64,000 bases of DNA from JBBPYC01 sp038200275 (GTDB lineage Bacteria; Pseudomonadota; Gammaproteobacteria; Burkholderiales; Burkholderiaceae_C): NCBI GenBank assembly GCA_038200275.1, contig JBBPYC010000036.1, positions 1 to 64,000 of the forward strand. The letters run 5' to 3'. Shown piece by piece: positions 8,823-17,056 of the stretch. The position numbers and the translations under genes are program-made. The notes below the pieces were generated by a model. That model had not been told where the DNA came from. It worked only from the letters and a program-made list of their open reading frames with translations, and searched no databases. Within the stretch, counting starts at the first letter, position 1; each line of letters opens with the position of its first letter.

Positions 8823-9320
8823 TCACAGCATCACCGGCTCATCCGGCAATTCATTGGACGATTTGCCGCCGGCAGGAAAGTGCCTGGTCAAGTGACGGGT
8901 GACACAGCGAATGCCCTCTGTCATGCCGCCTTCATAGTCCGATTGCTTGAACGCGGTCTCCATCTGACGGCAGACCTTGCACCAGGCTTCCGAGCCGACC
9001 TTCGCGTCAATGGCGCGATCGGCCACGATCTCCACCGCCCGGTCAGCGAGCAGCAAGTAGATGAGCAGGCCGTTGTTGTGCTGGGTGTCCCACACGCGAA
9101 GTTGCGAGAACAGCTCAATGGCCCGTTCTCGCGCCGACTGGCCGCCGTAGAGCGGAGGGCCATCGAGAGCGCCTTCGATCGCGATGCGGACTTCTCCGTC
9201 ATGCGCCATCTCGCTGTCCCGGATTGCCTGCTCGATCGCGATCAAAGCGCGGCGCGGAAACACCCGCCGCACATGCCCGTCGGTCGTCGCCACGTGTTTT
9301 ACGATGCGCCGGATATTCAT
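8823..9320 (-). CDS. TPM-domain protein (second of LemA-TPM-TPM operon)
   Basis: The product is 165 residues, starting MNIRRIVKHV, with the TPM (Psb32/YgcG-like) fold. Visible features are the acidic strand DGEVRIAIEGAL and the block NNGLLIYLLLADRAVEIVADR. Unlike the preceding gene it has no signal peptide and no membrane helix, as is normal for the short cytosolic member of such pairs. ATG 9320 begins 2 bases after the upstream stop; a GTG at 9329 would also be in frame. The biochemical role of TPM proteins in bacteria is unsettled, with membrane-protein quality control or phosphatase activity proposed. Confidence 0.85.
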   Translation of the reverse strand: MNIRRIVKHVATTDGHVRRVFPRRALIAIEQAIRDSEMAHDGEVRIAIEGALDGPPLYGGQSARERAIELFSQLRVWDTQHNNGLLIYLLLADRAVEIVADRAIDAKVGSEAWCKVCRQMETAFKQSDYEGGMTEGIRCVTRHLTRHFPAGGKSSNELPDEPVML

Positions 9321-9322
9321 GG

Positions 9323-10189
9323 CTACCACCGGCCCGAGGCTCCGCCGCCACCAAATCCACCGCCGCCGCCTCTGAAGCCGCCGCCACCGCCCATACCACC
9401 ACGCCCGCTGCCGTGGTAGCCACCGAAGCCACGCCTGCCCATGCCGACACCAATCCAGGTAACGGACAGCGCGAGCGCGCCAGCAAGCAACGCGGTCGAT
9501 ACCGCCCCCAGGGCGAACCAGGCAATGATGGCCACGACGCCGCCGGTAAGCGCCGCGCCCACACCTTTGCCCAGCGCGGCGCGGAGCACTGCGCCGAGGG
9601 CCAAGGCAAGAATGAAGAGCGCCGGCGCATACTGTTGTAGACCGTCGAGGCCTTCGACCGGCCGGTTGCTCGGCGCTGGCAGCGGCTCGCCATCGACCAC
9701 GCGGATCATCTGCTGGAGCCCTGCCGCCACACCGCCATAAAAGTCTTGCGCCTTGAATCGCGGCAGGATGATTTCATCGATGATGCGTTTGCTCGTGAGG
9801 TCGTTGATCACCCCTTCCAGCCCGTAGCCGACTTCGATGCGCAGTGCGCGGTCATCCTTGGCAACCACCAGAATGACCCCGTCATCGACCTTCTTGCGTC
9901 CAAGCTTCCACTGGTCCGCGACGCGCAGGGCAAATTGCTCGATGGCTTCGGGGGCGGTCGAGGCGACCATCAGCACTGCGAGTTGGGAGCCCTTGCGCGC
10001 TTCAAACGCTGTCAACGTTTGCTCAAGCGTGGACTTCTGCTGCGCAGTGAGCGTGCCGGTCTGGTCCGTGATGTGTCCCGTCAATGCCGGCACCGGCACC
10101 TGCGCGACGGCAATGAGCGCCCCCCCGCCCAACGCCAACGCAAGCAACAACGCTCGGCCGGCCCGGTTCACCCTGTGTCCTCCGATCAT
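9323..10189 (-). CDS. Secreted/membrane TPM-domain protein, YgcG-like
   Basis: The product is 288 residues. It has a signal peptide (about 10-30), then the TPM domain (about 35-165, with LTGHITDQTGTL and the DDGVILVVAKDDRALRIEVG core), two or three hydrophobic segments (about 190-250) and a Gly-rich tail ending GGGGASGRW. This order is that of the YgcG/TPM family, which sits in the inner membrane with the domain outside. Its start overlaps the lemA stop as ATGA, so the two are co-translated. The Gly-rich tail is low-complexity and may anchor to the envelope or be disordered. Confidence 0.9.
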   Translation of the reverse strand: MIGGHRVNRAGRALLLALALGGGALIAVAQVPVPALTGHITDQTGTLTAQQKSTLEQTLTAFEARKGSQLAVLMVASTAPEAIEQFALRVADQWKLGRKKVDDGVILVVAKDDRALRIEVGYGLEGVINDLTSKRIIDEIILPRFKAQDFYGGVAAGLQQMIRVVDGEPLPAPSNRPVEGLDGLQQYAPALFILALALGAVLRAALGKGVGAALTGGVVAIIAWFALGAVSTALLAGALALSVTWIGVGMGRRGFGGYHGSGRGGMGGGGGFRGGGGGFGGGGASGRW

Positions 10190-10818
10190 TTGACTGCCCT
10201 CGCTGCACCGTCGGCCGGCCCGGCGGGTGTCGCGTCGAATCCGACGCTGGGAGGCTTCGCGATCGCCTTCTCGTCCCCGACGGAGAAATTGGTTTTTTTC
10301 TGGTAGCCGAATACGATCGCCGTGAGATTGGACGGGAAGGACCGGACGGTCACGTTGTAGTCCTGCACCGACTTGATGTAGCGATTGCGCGCGACCGCGA
10401 TGCGGTTCTCGGTGCCTTCCAGTTGCGCCGACAGATCCCGAAAACCCTGGTTGGCTCTGAGGTTCGGATAGTCCTCGGACACCACCATCAATCGGGACAA
10501 TGCGCCGGTCAGCTCACTCTGCGCCTGCTGGAATTTCTGGAACGCTTGCGGATTGTTGACCAGTTCCGGGGTCGCCTGGATCGACGTGGCTTTCGAGCGC
10601 GCCTCGATCACCTGCGTCAAGGTGCCTTGCTCGAAGTTCGCTTCGCCCTTGACGGTGCTGACCAGGTTGGGAACCAGATCCGCGCGACGCTGGTATTGGT
10701 TGACCACCTCCGACCAGCCGGCCTTGACCTGCTCTTCGGTGCTCTGGAACGTGTTGTACCCACAGCCGGCCAAGCCTAGTGCCAATGCGGCTGCAAGGAT
10801 GAATTTCAGTGTTCTCAT
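10186..10818 (-). CDS. lemA: LemA family lipoprotein
   Basis: The product is 210 residues. A lipoprotein signal ends in LAGCGYN, so Cys19 would be lipidated. The LemA domain follows with its hallmark NQYQRRADLVPNLVSTVKG and the helical PNLRANQGFRDLSAQLEGTE segment. GAGG lies 8 bases before ATG 10818. It heads a three-gene minus-strand operon with two TPM proteins, a widely conserved order. LemA/TPM pairs are associated with membrane-protein stress, and the neighbouring hflKC fits the same theme. Confidence 0.93.
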   Translation of the reverse strand: MRTLKFILAAALALGLAGCGYNTFQSTEEQVKAGWSEVVNQYQRRADLVPNLVSTVKGEANFEQGTLTQVIEARSKATSIQATPELVNNPQAFQKFQQAQSELTGALSRLMVVSEDYPNLRANQGFRDLSAQLEGTENRIAVARNRYIKSVQDYNVTVRSFPSNLTAIVFGYQKKTNFSVGDEKAIAKPPSVGFDATPAGPADGAARAVK

Positions 10819-11127
10819 GTTTGGTCCTCTGGATTCGACGTTGCGGATTCAATAGCTTTTCAGTCACCGCGGGACGGTGTTGACACGCTGCGCTGCAAGA
10901 TGGCAACCGATGAGCACCCTCAACCATGCGATGAACCAGCGCCACATCGAGATGAACCACTCGAAATGGAAGACATGGGCCACGGCTGCGGAGCTGGCTG
11001 TAGCTTGGAAGCGCACCAGGTGCATCCGTTGTGGCAGGCGGCCACGATCGGCATGGAAGCCGCTTATGCGTGGCGAAACAAAGCACTGCCTGATCGTGAA
11101 CCGCAGCGGGGTAGTCGAGCGGTACAT
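10819..11127. other. 309-base spacer between lemA and the cfa-like gene
   Basis: Short frames on both strands lack ribosome sites and recognisable domains. The lemA promoter should be next to 10819. Nothing else is supported. Confidence 0.4.
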
Positions 11128-12594
11128 TCAATTCATCTCATGCATCGGTATCGGCGGTGCGTCGTAGAGGTCGCGCCGCGTCATCGGAACAGGCCATGCC
11201 CCCCGGTCGCGTTTGGAGGCGAGAATTTGGTAGATGCCTGTGCCGCCTGATTCGAACTCGAGCGCGCAGGCCGCCATGTAGAGCCGCCAGACCCGATAGG
11301 TCGGCTCGTCGACCTCGCGCAGCGCTTCATCGCGCCGGGTTTCCAGCCGCCCGACCCAGTGCCGCAGCGTCAATGCATAGTGCGGGCGCAGGCTTTCGAC
11401 GTCGTGGATCTCGAAGCCGGCGCGTTCCATGCCAAGCTGGATGTTGCTGACGCAGTCGAGCTCGCCATCTGGGAAGACATAGCGGTTGATGAACGCGGTG
11501 GCCACCGTCTTCTTCCAGCCCTCCTCGTCGTGCGTGATGCCATGGTTCAGGAACAAACCGCCCGGCCGCAGCACCCTCCGAACGGTTGCGAAGTAGGTCG
11601 GCAGATTGGCCAGGCCGACGTGTTCGAACATGCCGATGCTCGACACCTTGTCAAAGCGGTTTTCTCCCGCCAGATCCCGGTAGTCGAGCAGCTCGACCGT
11701 CACCTGATCCTGCAGCCCTTCCGCCCGGATGCGCTGCTGGACGCAATCGAATTGCTGCCGGCTCAGGGTGATGCCGTGTGCGCGTGCACCGTGGTGTCGG
11801 GCGGCCCAGCAAATCAACGCACCCCAGCCGCACCCAATGTCCAGCAAACGTTCGCCGCGCTTCAGCCTGAGCTTGCGGCAAACATGTTCCAGCTTGTCGC
11901 GCTGCGCTTGGTCCAGCGACTGCTCTGGACTCGTGAAATAGGCGCAGGAATAGACGCGCTGTTCGTCGAGCCACAAGCTGTAGAACTGATTGGACACGTC
12001 ATAGTGAAACGAGATCGCGGCGCGGTTCTCGTTCTTCGAGTGTGCCTTGACCGCCGCGCCACTTCGCGTCGCAGCCGGGCGACTCGAAGGCGCGCCCTCG
12101 ACGCCGGGATCGCGCAATCGCAATACCCCCAACAGCGCGCCGAGCCGGTCGTGGAACGACAGCCGGATCGAATGCAGATGGTTCTTCAATTCAAGGGCGG
12201 CGAAGAAGTTGCCCTCGATATCGATCTCGCCTCGAAAATAGGCCTCGACCAGCCTGAGCGGATCGCGTCTAGGCACCATCGCGCGAATCACGCTCGGGTT
12301 TCGGCACACGAGCGTGAACGGCGGCTCCGATTCGCAGGCCGCCGCGGCGCCCAGTTTCAGCGTGGAGCCATTCCACAATCGCATCGCGAAACTGCCTTCG
12401 AAGCTGTGGAAGAGGCGCTCCAACAGCGCCGACGCTGCATCGATTCCGCTCCCTAGGATGCGGTAGCCCTGCGGTCCCAATGCGGCATCCCCGGTTACGG
12501 CAAAGTCGGCGCGCAAATTCGACTCGTCACCAGATGCGGGACTGCCAGCGATTCGTGGGAGATTGTTCATGATCGTTTTAGTTTCAGACTGCAT
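11128..12594 (-). CDS. Cyclopropane-fatty-acyl-phospholipid synthase family methyltransferase
   Basis: The product is 488 residues from the ATG at 12594. An N-terminal lipid-binding region (about 35-150) precedes an S-adenosylmethionine methyltransferase domain. That domain has YDVSNQFYSLWLD, the glycine-rich LLDIGCGWGAL motif, the SIGMFEHVG segment and the late LRHWVGRLE block, all typical of CFA synthases. It methylenates unsaturated acyl chains at the membrane surface, which toughens membranes against acid and heat. The start is uncertain: 12609, 12594 and 12570 are possible, and 12594 overlaps the upstream reductase by 11 bases. Pairing with an FAD reductase suggests a modified-lipid pathway. 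Confidence 0.9.
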   Translation of the reverse strand: MQSETKTIMNNLPRIAGSPASGDESNLRADFAVTGDAALGPQGYRILGSGIDAASALLERLFHSFEGSFAMRLWNGSTLKLGAAAACESEPPFTLVCRNPSVIRAMVPRRDPLRLVEAYFRGEIDIEGNFFAALELKNHLHSIRLSFHDRLGALLGVLRLRDPGVEGAPSSRPAATRSGAAVKAHSKNENRAAISFHYDVSNQFYSLWLDEQRVYSCAYFTSPEQSLDQAQRDKLEHVCRKLRLKRGERLLDIGCGWGALICWAARHHGARAHGITLSRQQFDCVQQRIRAEGLQDQVTVELLDYRDLAGENRFDKVSSIGMFEHVGLANLPTYFATVRRVLRPGGLFLNHGITHDEEGWKKTVATAFINRYVFPDGELDCVSNIQLGMERAGFEIHDVESLRPHYALTLRHWVGRLETRRDEALREVDEPTYRVWRLYMAACALEFESGGTGIYQILASKRDRGAWPVPMTRRDLYDAPPIPMHEMN

Positions 12595-13813
12595 CGAGTC
12601 GGTTGCCACAATCCTTCAGCGCGCCGACTTGTCGATGGTCGCCGTGGCGGCACCACGCGCAGTTGCAATCGACTTGTTCGCAACCCTCTTCCCGGCGCCG
12701 GGAAGTGATGCGGGTGCGCGCCCATGGCAGCAGCAAACGCTTGATTGGCCTGGGTCGGTAGAGCCTTGCAAGAACGTCACGGGCGCCTCGGCGGCTCCAC
12801 TGATTTCTTTGCAGAATCCAGCGGTAACCCCGATTGCCGAGCATGCTGAAGAGCGCTCGATTGATCAGCGAGTTCCGCATCTGTGCTTCCAGCTCGCGGC
12901 GCCACAACGTGTCGTAGTCTTTGCCTTCCAGCAAGCTGCGCGCTGCCAACACGCCCGAGACGATGGCGTACCGCATGCCGAAGCCCCACAGAAAGTCCTG
13001 GAAGCCAGCCTGCTCTCCCACGATCGGGTGCCCGCCCACGACGGCCCGCGTCGGGATATGGAAGTTGCCCACACCGCCGTGGGGCACGGGATTGACCATA
13101 TCCATCCCGGTCAGCCGCTCGAATGCGGCCACAGTGCGCCGGACATACAAACGCTCCTGTTTGAACCCGGCAAACATGCAGGTCTTGACGGTGCCTCGAC
13201 CGGCCATGACCAGGAGATAGGCGTACCCCTTGGGAGCCAGCTCATCGTCCAGGATGGCCCAGAACCCGTCCTCGAGCGACGTCTCGAAGTGGTAGCCGAC
13301 GGCGATCGCGTCGGGGGCCTTGGGGCCAGCCGCGAGAATTCCGGGACCGTCCAGCCGATCGAGTTTGCTGTTGAAACGGACCTGCACTCCGAGTGCAAGC
13401 GCCTGCTTCAGCATCGCGTTGTCCAGCGTTCCGGGACCAGGGCCGCGTTCCACCAAATAAAAAAGCGTTTTTGTGCTCGCGATTTCGTAACGCTTGTCCC
13501 AGGCGTCAAAGAGATGGCCTCGGCGCATCGGCAAGGCGGTGAAATCGTTGGCAATGCCCAGCTCCTGCAGCAGGCCGAGCACGTCTTGTTCGGTGCTCCA
13601 GTTCTCCAACCCCTGAAGGTCGCGCTTGAAACGGTGCCCGACTCCGCCTCGCAGCTCATGAACCAACACGCGGCGGCCCGCCTTGGCCAACGTGATCGCC
13701 GCCGCAAGCCCGGCCGGACCGGCGCCGCCGATCTGAACCGGCTCGTCTTGCATGGCCCCGCTCACCGTCGGCCCTTGCACCGGCTCATACGCTGCCTCTT
13801 GCCGCCACATCAC
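12584..13813 (-). CDS. FAD-dependent oxidoreductase, geranylgeranyl-reductase-like
   Basis: The product is 409 residues. A Rossmann FAD motif lies near the start (GGAGPAGLAAA, 29-39, ending in LVHE), and a second FAD block (GEQAGFQDFLWGFGMRYAI) is in the C-terminal half, as in geranylgeranyl reductase and related flavoproteins that saturate lipid double bonds. The C-terminal 35 residues form an unusual Cys/His-rich tail (CNCAWCRHGDH). The start is GTG 13813 or ATG 13810; GTG overlaps the YHS gene stop. It lies directly upstream of the cfa-like gene on the same strand, so a joint role in acyl-chain modification is plausible. Substrate unknown. Confidence 0.82.
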   Translation of the reverse strand: MMWRQEAAYEPVQGPTVSGAMQDEPVQIGGAGPAGLAAAITLAKAGRRVLVHELRGGVGHRFKRDLQGLENWSTEQDVLGLLQELGIANDFTALPMRRGHLFDAWDKRYEIASTKTLFYLVERGPGPGTLDNAMLKQALALGVQVRFNSKLDRLDGPGILAAGPKAPDAIAVGYHFETSLEDGFWAILDDELAPKGYAYLLVMAGRGTVKTCMFAGFKQERLYVRRTVAAFERLTGMDMVNPVPHGGVGNFHIPTRAVVGGHPIVGEQAGFQDFLWGFGMRYAIVSGVLAARSLLEGKDYDTLWRRELEAQMRNSLINRALFSMLGNRGYRWILQRNQWSRRGARDVLARLYRPRPIKRLLLPWARTRITSRRREEGCEQVDCNCAWCRHGDHRQVGALKDCGNRLDAV

Positions 13814-13983
13814 AAACGCCCGGCTGGCGCCGCGCCGTCCGAGTACTTGCCAGGCTCGGCAATGAGCGCCTTACGACAGCCATGGGAGCAAAAATAGTAA
13901 GTCTGGCCAGCGTGCTGCGCCGTGGCCGCTGCCTGTTGCGGATCCACCTTCATCTGGCAAACCGGATCGGTCGTCATCGTCAT
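13810..13983 (-). CDS. YHS-domain small metal-binding protein
   Basis: The product is 57 residues, consisting of almost nothing but a YHS domain: DPVCQMKVD near the N-terminus and YYFCSHGCRKAL at about 30-41, with three Cys and one His placed as in the domain. YHS domains are found in copper and mercury resistance proteins. AGGAGA lies 6 bases before ATG 13983, which decides the start over an upstream in-frame ATG. Its stop overlaps the start of the FAD reductase gene. It starts a probable operon with the reductase and cfa-like gene. Confidence 0.85.
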   Translation of the reverse strand: MTMTTDPVCQMKVDPQQAAATAQHAGQTYYFCSHGCRKALIAEPGKYSDGAAPAGRL

Positions 13984-14082
13984 TTCGGATCTCCTGCTCA
14001 TTCGCACTGCCGTTACCCCGATCGGGTGTGGCCGGCTTCAGGGGCAACTTGTTGGAAGCCGACAAAACGTTGCTGCACCGTC

Positions 14083-14343
14083 CTAGCCGTTGTCCCAGCG
14101 CCGCTTGAAGAAGTTGTAGAGCGGGACGTACACCATGCCGGCAAAGGCGCCGTACAAAAAGCTCTCGATCAGCCCGATGAAGAAGCCTTGCCATGTCAGC
14201 CACTTGAAGCCCGGCAACACCTGCTCGAGGAAGGCGTGCATGTGCAGCGTCTGCGGCGTAGCACCCCCATAGCTCACGCATACCAGGAAAGAGATCAGCG
14301 TCGTGGTCGCAAGGGCCCACGAAACAACTTTGATGTTCAACAT
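14083..14343 (-). CDS. DUF5676 small membrane protein (copy 1)
   Basis: The product is 86 residues with two predicted membrane helices (about 5-26 and 50-75). The core WLTWQGFFIGLIESFLYGAF and ending PLYNFFKRRW are the recognisable family pattern. AGGAGC precedes ATG 14343. It follows the DUF2933 gene by 8 bases. DUF5676 proteins recur beside YHS and DUF2933 genes in metal-resistance regions, but the function is unknown. A second copy, also next to a YHS gene, is at 36015-36335. Confidence 0.85.
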   Translation of the reverse strand: MLNIKVVSWALATTTLISFLVCVSYGGATPQTLHMHAFLEQVLPGFKWLTWQGFFIGLIESFLYGAFAGMVYVPLYNFFKRRWDNG

Positions 14344-14351
14344 GCGGGCTC

Positions 14352-14549
14352 CTAGTGACGACGCGCTTCGGGGTCTGCGCCTGATGCGGCTGCACCGGGT
14401 CTCTGCAATGACTCGGTGGCGGGTTCCTTCGTCTCACTACGATCGCCGTGTCCGCCGTGTCCGCCAATTCCGCCATGCGCGAACAAGTGCATGCCCAGGA
14501 ACGCCACGCCAAAAAGTACCCAGATCCAGTTTTCTGATAGCCAGCTCAT
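14352..14549 (-). CDS. DUF2933 small membrane protein
   Basis: The product is 65 residues. One hydrophobic helix (NWIWVLFGVAFLGMHLFAHG, about 7-26) is followed by a Gly/His-rich soluble tail (GGIGGHGGHGD) that could bind metal. AAGGAG precedes ATG 14549. It is tightly linked to the DUF5676 gene downstream. The family is uncharacterised but is repeatedly found with copper-handling genes, so a role at the membrane in metal tolerance is likely. Confidence 0.85.
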   Translation of the reverse strand: MSWLSENWIWVLFGVAFLGMHLFAHGGIGGHGGHGDRSETKEPATESLQRPGAAASGADPEARRH

Positions 14550-14671
14550 GGCTTGCTCCTTTCAATAATCCCGCCTTGCAGCGTCGAACTCGTCGTTCGC
14601 CATTCCGGCGTGTTCGCTGGTGCCGCGTGCCTGTGTCGCGTCACTGCGCACCGATACCGCATACCTGCGAA

Positions 14672-15349
14672 TCAACGTGGTGATTGCCGTTCGGCATTGG
14701 CCTTGTCGCTCGAACGATTGACAAGTTCGCCCCACCTTCCGATCCTCGGGATGAACATCGGCACACGTTGCTGGTAGGCGCGGTACTCGTCGCCGAACTG
14801 CGCAAGCACCTGTTTTTTTTCTCGTCGCGCCAGCAGCGCGTAGACCAGCACGATCACGGGAAACAAGGCGACCGAGAACAGCGTGGGCCAATGGACCACG
14901 CCTTCGCCGAACAGTCCGATGAAGAGGCCGGTGTATTGCGGATGCCTGACCAAGCCGTACAACCCGCCGGTGGCCAGTCGGTTCTGCTGGCGCGCCCGGT
15001 AGAGTTCTCGCCACCCCTGAATGAAGAGACCGATGCCGACAAAAAGCAGTAGGTAGCCGGCAATCATCGAGATCATCATTCCCAGCTCGCCCATGCCGAG
15101 AAGCGAGGACCAGAGATTGGCGCTGAGATGGGCGCTGTCCAGCCCGAAGAACCGGACCATCAGATAGATGGTGAGCGGAAATCCGTACATCTCCGCATAC
15201 AGCGCGATGATGAACGCCTGCACCAGGCCGGCACTGGCCCATTCACGCCATGTCTTGGGAGCCATGTACCGGTAGAGAAACCAGGAGGCCAGCACGATCA
15301 TGATGGCCGCGAAAGCCCAGACGCCGGAATGTGCAACGGTTTCATTCAC
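14672..15349 (-). CDS. Isoprenylcysteine-methyltransferase-like membrane protein
   Basis: The product is 225 residues with about five membrane segments. The C-terminal LYGLVRHPQYTGLFIGLFGE and the later FGDEYRAYQQRVPMFIP are the signature of the ICMT/PEMT methyltransferase family (S-adenosylmethionine binding at RHPxY). Start chosen at GTG 15349, with AAGGAA about 9 bases upstream; a longer frame exists but has no site. Bacterial members of this family methylate unknown substrates and are common in copper and heavy-metal regions. It lies upstream of the DUF2933/DUF5676 pair on the same strand. Confidence 0.85.
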   Translation of the reverse strand: MNETVAHSGVWAFAAIMIVLASWFLYRYMAPKTWREWASAGLVQAFIIALYAEMYGFPLTIYLMVRFFGLDSAHLSANLWSSLLGMGELGMMISMIAGYLLLFVGIGLFIQGWRELYRARQQNRLATGGLYGLVRHPQYTGLFIGLFGEGVVHWPTLFSVALFPVIVLVYALLARREKKQVLAQFGDEYRAYQQRVPMFIPRIGRWGELVNRSSDKANAERQSPR

Positions 15350-15509
15350 GATGAAAATTCCTTTTGAAACAGTAAGACGAAATTTCGCCAACCTTGTGTC
15401 GCCGACACTGCGGCGCGCAGTGCATGCCCTCTTTCCGGCCTGCACGCCGGCGGTGGGTCACGGTGAGCACCATCACGTTCATGTCGAGGCTTTCGATGAA
15501 CGAAAGGCT

Positions 15510-15890
15510 TCATCGGGACGTGCGCGTGGGCATGGCCGAATCTCGCGATCGGCTGGACGCCGGCGAGTTCATTTGAAAGGCTGGCGCGGCCGGTGGTGGC
15601 GCCGGGTTGGAACCCGCTCTGGCTCGAACCCACGGAGCAGCCGACGCAACGAATTCGTGCGCGCACAACTCCGCGTAATGGCCGAGGCCATTGATCGCCG
15701 TGACGATCCGGGCGGGCGTTACCTGCTCCGGATCGGCGTGCACGATGACGATGCCCGCCTGCACGGTAGCCATGCCCAGTCGCAGCGCCACTTCGACTTT
15801 GTCGACGCCGTCGAGTTCGAAAATCACACGCCGCATGTCGGCGACGCAATCGCCGTTCATGCCATGTACTGTGAATCGGAAGGTTCGCAT
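15510..15890 (-). CDS. HMA-like protein with incomplete metal motif
   Basis: The product is 126 residues. Residues 1-68 have the heavy-metal-associated fold (FTVHGMNGDC, then GVDKVEVALRLGMATV and VTPARIVTAINGLGHYAE). The metal loop is GMNGDC where the family has GMTCxxC, so only the second Cys remains. The last 55 residues are Ala/Pro/Arg-rich low complexity. AGGA precedes ATG 15890. It lies 24 bases downstream of the Rieske gene stop on the same strand. It may bind metal weakly or act as a protein-interaction module. Confidence 0.7.
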   Translation of the reverse strand: MRTFRFTVHGMNGDCVADMRRVIFELDGVDKVEVALRLGMATVQAGIVIVHADPEQVTPARIVTAINGLGHYAELCAHEFVASAAPWVRARAGSNPAPPPAAPAFQMNSPASSRSRDSAMPTRTSR

Positions 15891-15914
15891 GGTCTCGTTC
15901 CTCGTGTGCATGAA

Positions 15915-16505
15915 TCAAGCTGCCGGGTCGACGCCGATCGACAGCTGCGTATCGGAGTCGAAGTGATAGGGCGGCACCACCAGATTGGTCGGCGCCGGCA
16001 CGTTCTTGAACACACGCCCCGCCAGATCGAACTTCGATCCGTGGCACGGACAGAAGAACCCGCCAGGCCACGAACTTCCCAGATCAGCCGCACCCGGCTT
16101 CGGCCGAAACGTGGGGATGCATCCGAGATGGGTGCACAGCCCGATCAGCACAAGAATCTCTGGTTTGGCGGCGCGACCGACGTTCTTGGCGTATCCAGGC
16201 TGAATGGATAAGTTCGACTTGGGGTCGGCCAGCAGATCGTCGTGACGCCCGAGCGTTTCGAGCATGTCCTGCGATCGCCGGAGTACGAAGATCGGCTTGC
16301 CGCGCCACGCGACGGTTTCAAGTTCACCCGTTGCAAGACGCTGCAGCGCAATCTCCACCGGCGCGCCGAGTGCACGCGCTTTTTCGCTGGGCGCCATCGA
16401 AGCGACAAAAGGAACGGCAGTGGCAACCAAACCTGCGCCTCCGGTGACCGACGTTGCGGTGAGCCACAGCCGACGATTGGGGTCCATGGGCGCGCTGGAG
16501 GACAT
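15915..16505 (-). CDS. Rieske [2Fe-2S] protein, PetA-like, orphan
   Basis: The product is 196 residues. A twin-Arg-like N-terminus (NRRLWLTAT) and a single membrane anchor (about 18-40) precede the Rieske domain. Cluster ligands are visible: CTHLGC (Cys124, His126, Cys129) and CPCHG (Cys152, Cys154, His155), with Cys129 and Cys154 able to form the stabilising disulfide. This matches the iron-sulfur subunit of the cytochrome bc1 complex. Neither petB nor petC is nearby, so it is an extra copy with an unknown electron partner. Start at ATG 16505 preferred over in-frame ATGs at 16535 and 16571. Confidence 0.9.
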   Translation of the reverse strand: MSSSAPMDPNRRLWLTATSVTGGAGLVATAVPFVASMAPSEKARALGAPVEIALQRLATGELETVAWRGKPIFVLRRSQDMLETLGRHDDLLADPKSNLSIQPGYAKNVGRAAKPEILVLIGLCTHLGCIPTFRPKPGAADLGSSWPGGFFCPCHGSKFDLAGRVFKNVPAPTNLVVPPYHFDSDTQLSIGVDPAA

Positions 16506-16818
16506 GTCTTGCTCTCTTTTTTGGTCGATCGGCATGGACTCAAGGGCTATGGTCGAGTTTGAGAGAGCCACAACCGTCGCCTACGAGACGATCGGCGGCG
16601 ACCTCATTGGCGGGACAAAATCGTGATCGGCAGGAAGGGAGACCAGCGCGGCCGCAGCCTTGGCATGTCAGTGCGGCGGCCTTCAATGGTTGTGTTTGCA
16701 TTGGGAATCTCGATTGAATTGAGCTAGCCAGTCGGCCATCCGGTCCTTCTTCAGGAAATCTTTGGATGGGGCGCATTGGCTTATGCATGGCATGTTGGTC
16801 GCGCTGCGCAACCGCGTC

Positions 16819-16834
16819 TGTGCGGCGGCGCACA
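16819..16834. promoter_or_regulatory. Crp/Fnr-type palindrome, site 1
   Basis: TGTGCGGCGGCGCACA is a perfect 6+4+6 palindrome. It is one of eight intergenic copies in this window and has the same length and half-site start as Crp-type operators (TGTGA-N6-TCACA). It is farther (about 220 bp) from the start at 17057 than site 2. Confidence 0.6.
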
Positions 16835-16953
16835 TTCAGCATGCGAAAACCCTAGCCGGCGGCAAGCCTCGCCTTTCTTTTTTTCCGGTATCCCTTTTCT
16901 CGGGTATCCCGGCTCGGCATCCGCGTGCCTGGCAGGAGCGTTCGCTTGCGTGG

Positions 16954-16969
16954 TGTGCGCTGCCGCACA
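16954..16969. promoter_or_regulatory. Crp/Fnr-type palindrome, site 2
   Basis: TGTGCGCTGCCGCACA is a perfect 6+4+6 palindrome followed by GACC. It ends 88 bp before the start of the glycoamylase-like gene, an activating distance for a Crp-type regulator. Confidence 0.65.
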
Positions 16970-17056
16970 GACCGCACAAGAAGGCGGGGTTAGCGTGTGG
17001 TGCTGCGACAGACCTTGTCTGTCTATTCCCGCGGCAATCGCACTCAGACCAGAACC

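Larger units (their letters stand above)
16506..17056. other. 551-base intergenic region with two palindromic operator-like sites
   Basis: No supported gene lies here. It separates the minus-strand Rieske gene from the plus-strand glycoamylase-like gene and so holds both promoters. Two copies of the 16-bp palindrome TGTGCG-N4-CGCACA are at 16819-16834 and 16954-16969, with centres 135 bp apart. A pyrimidine run (about 16873-16882) and a repeated GGTATCCC lie between them. Confidence 0.6.
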
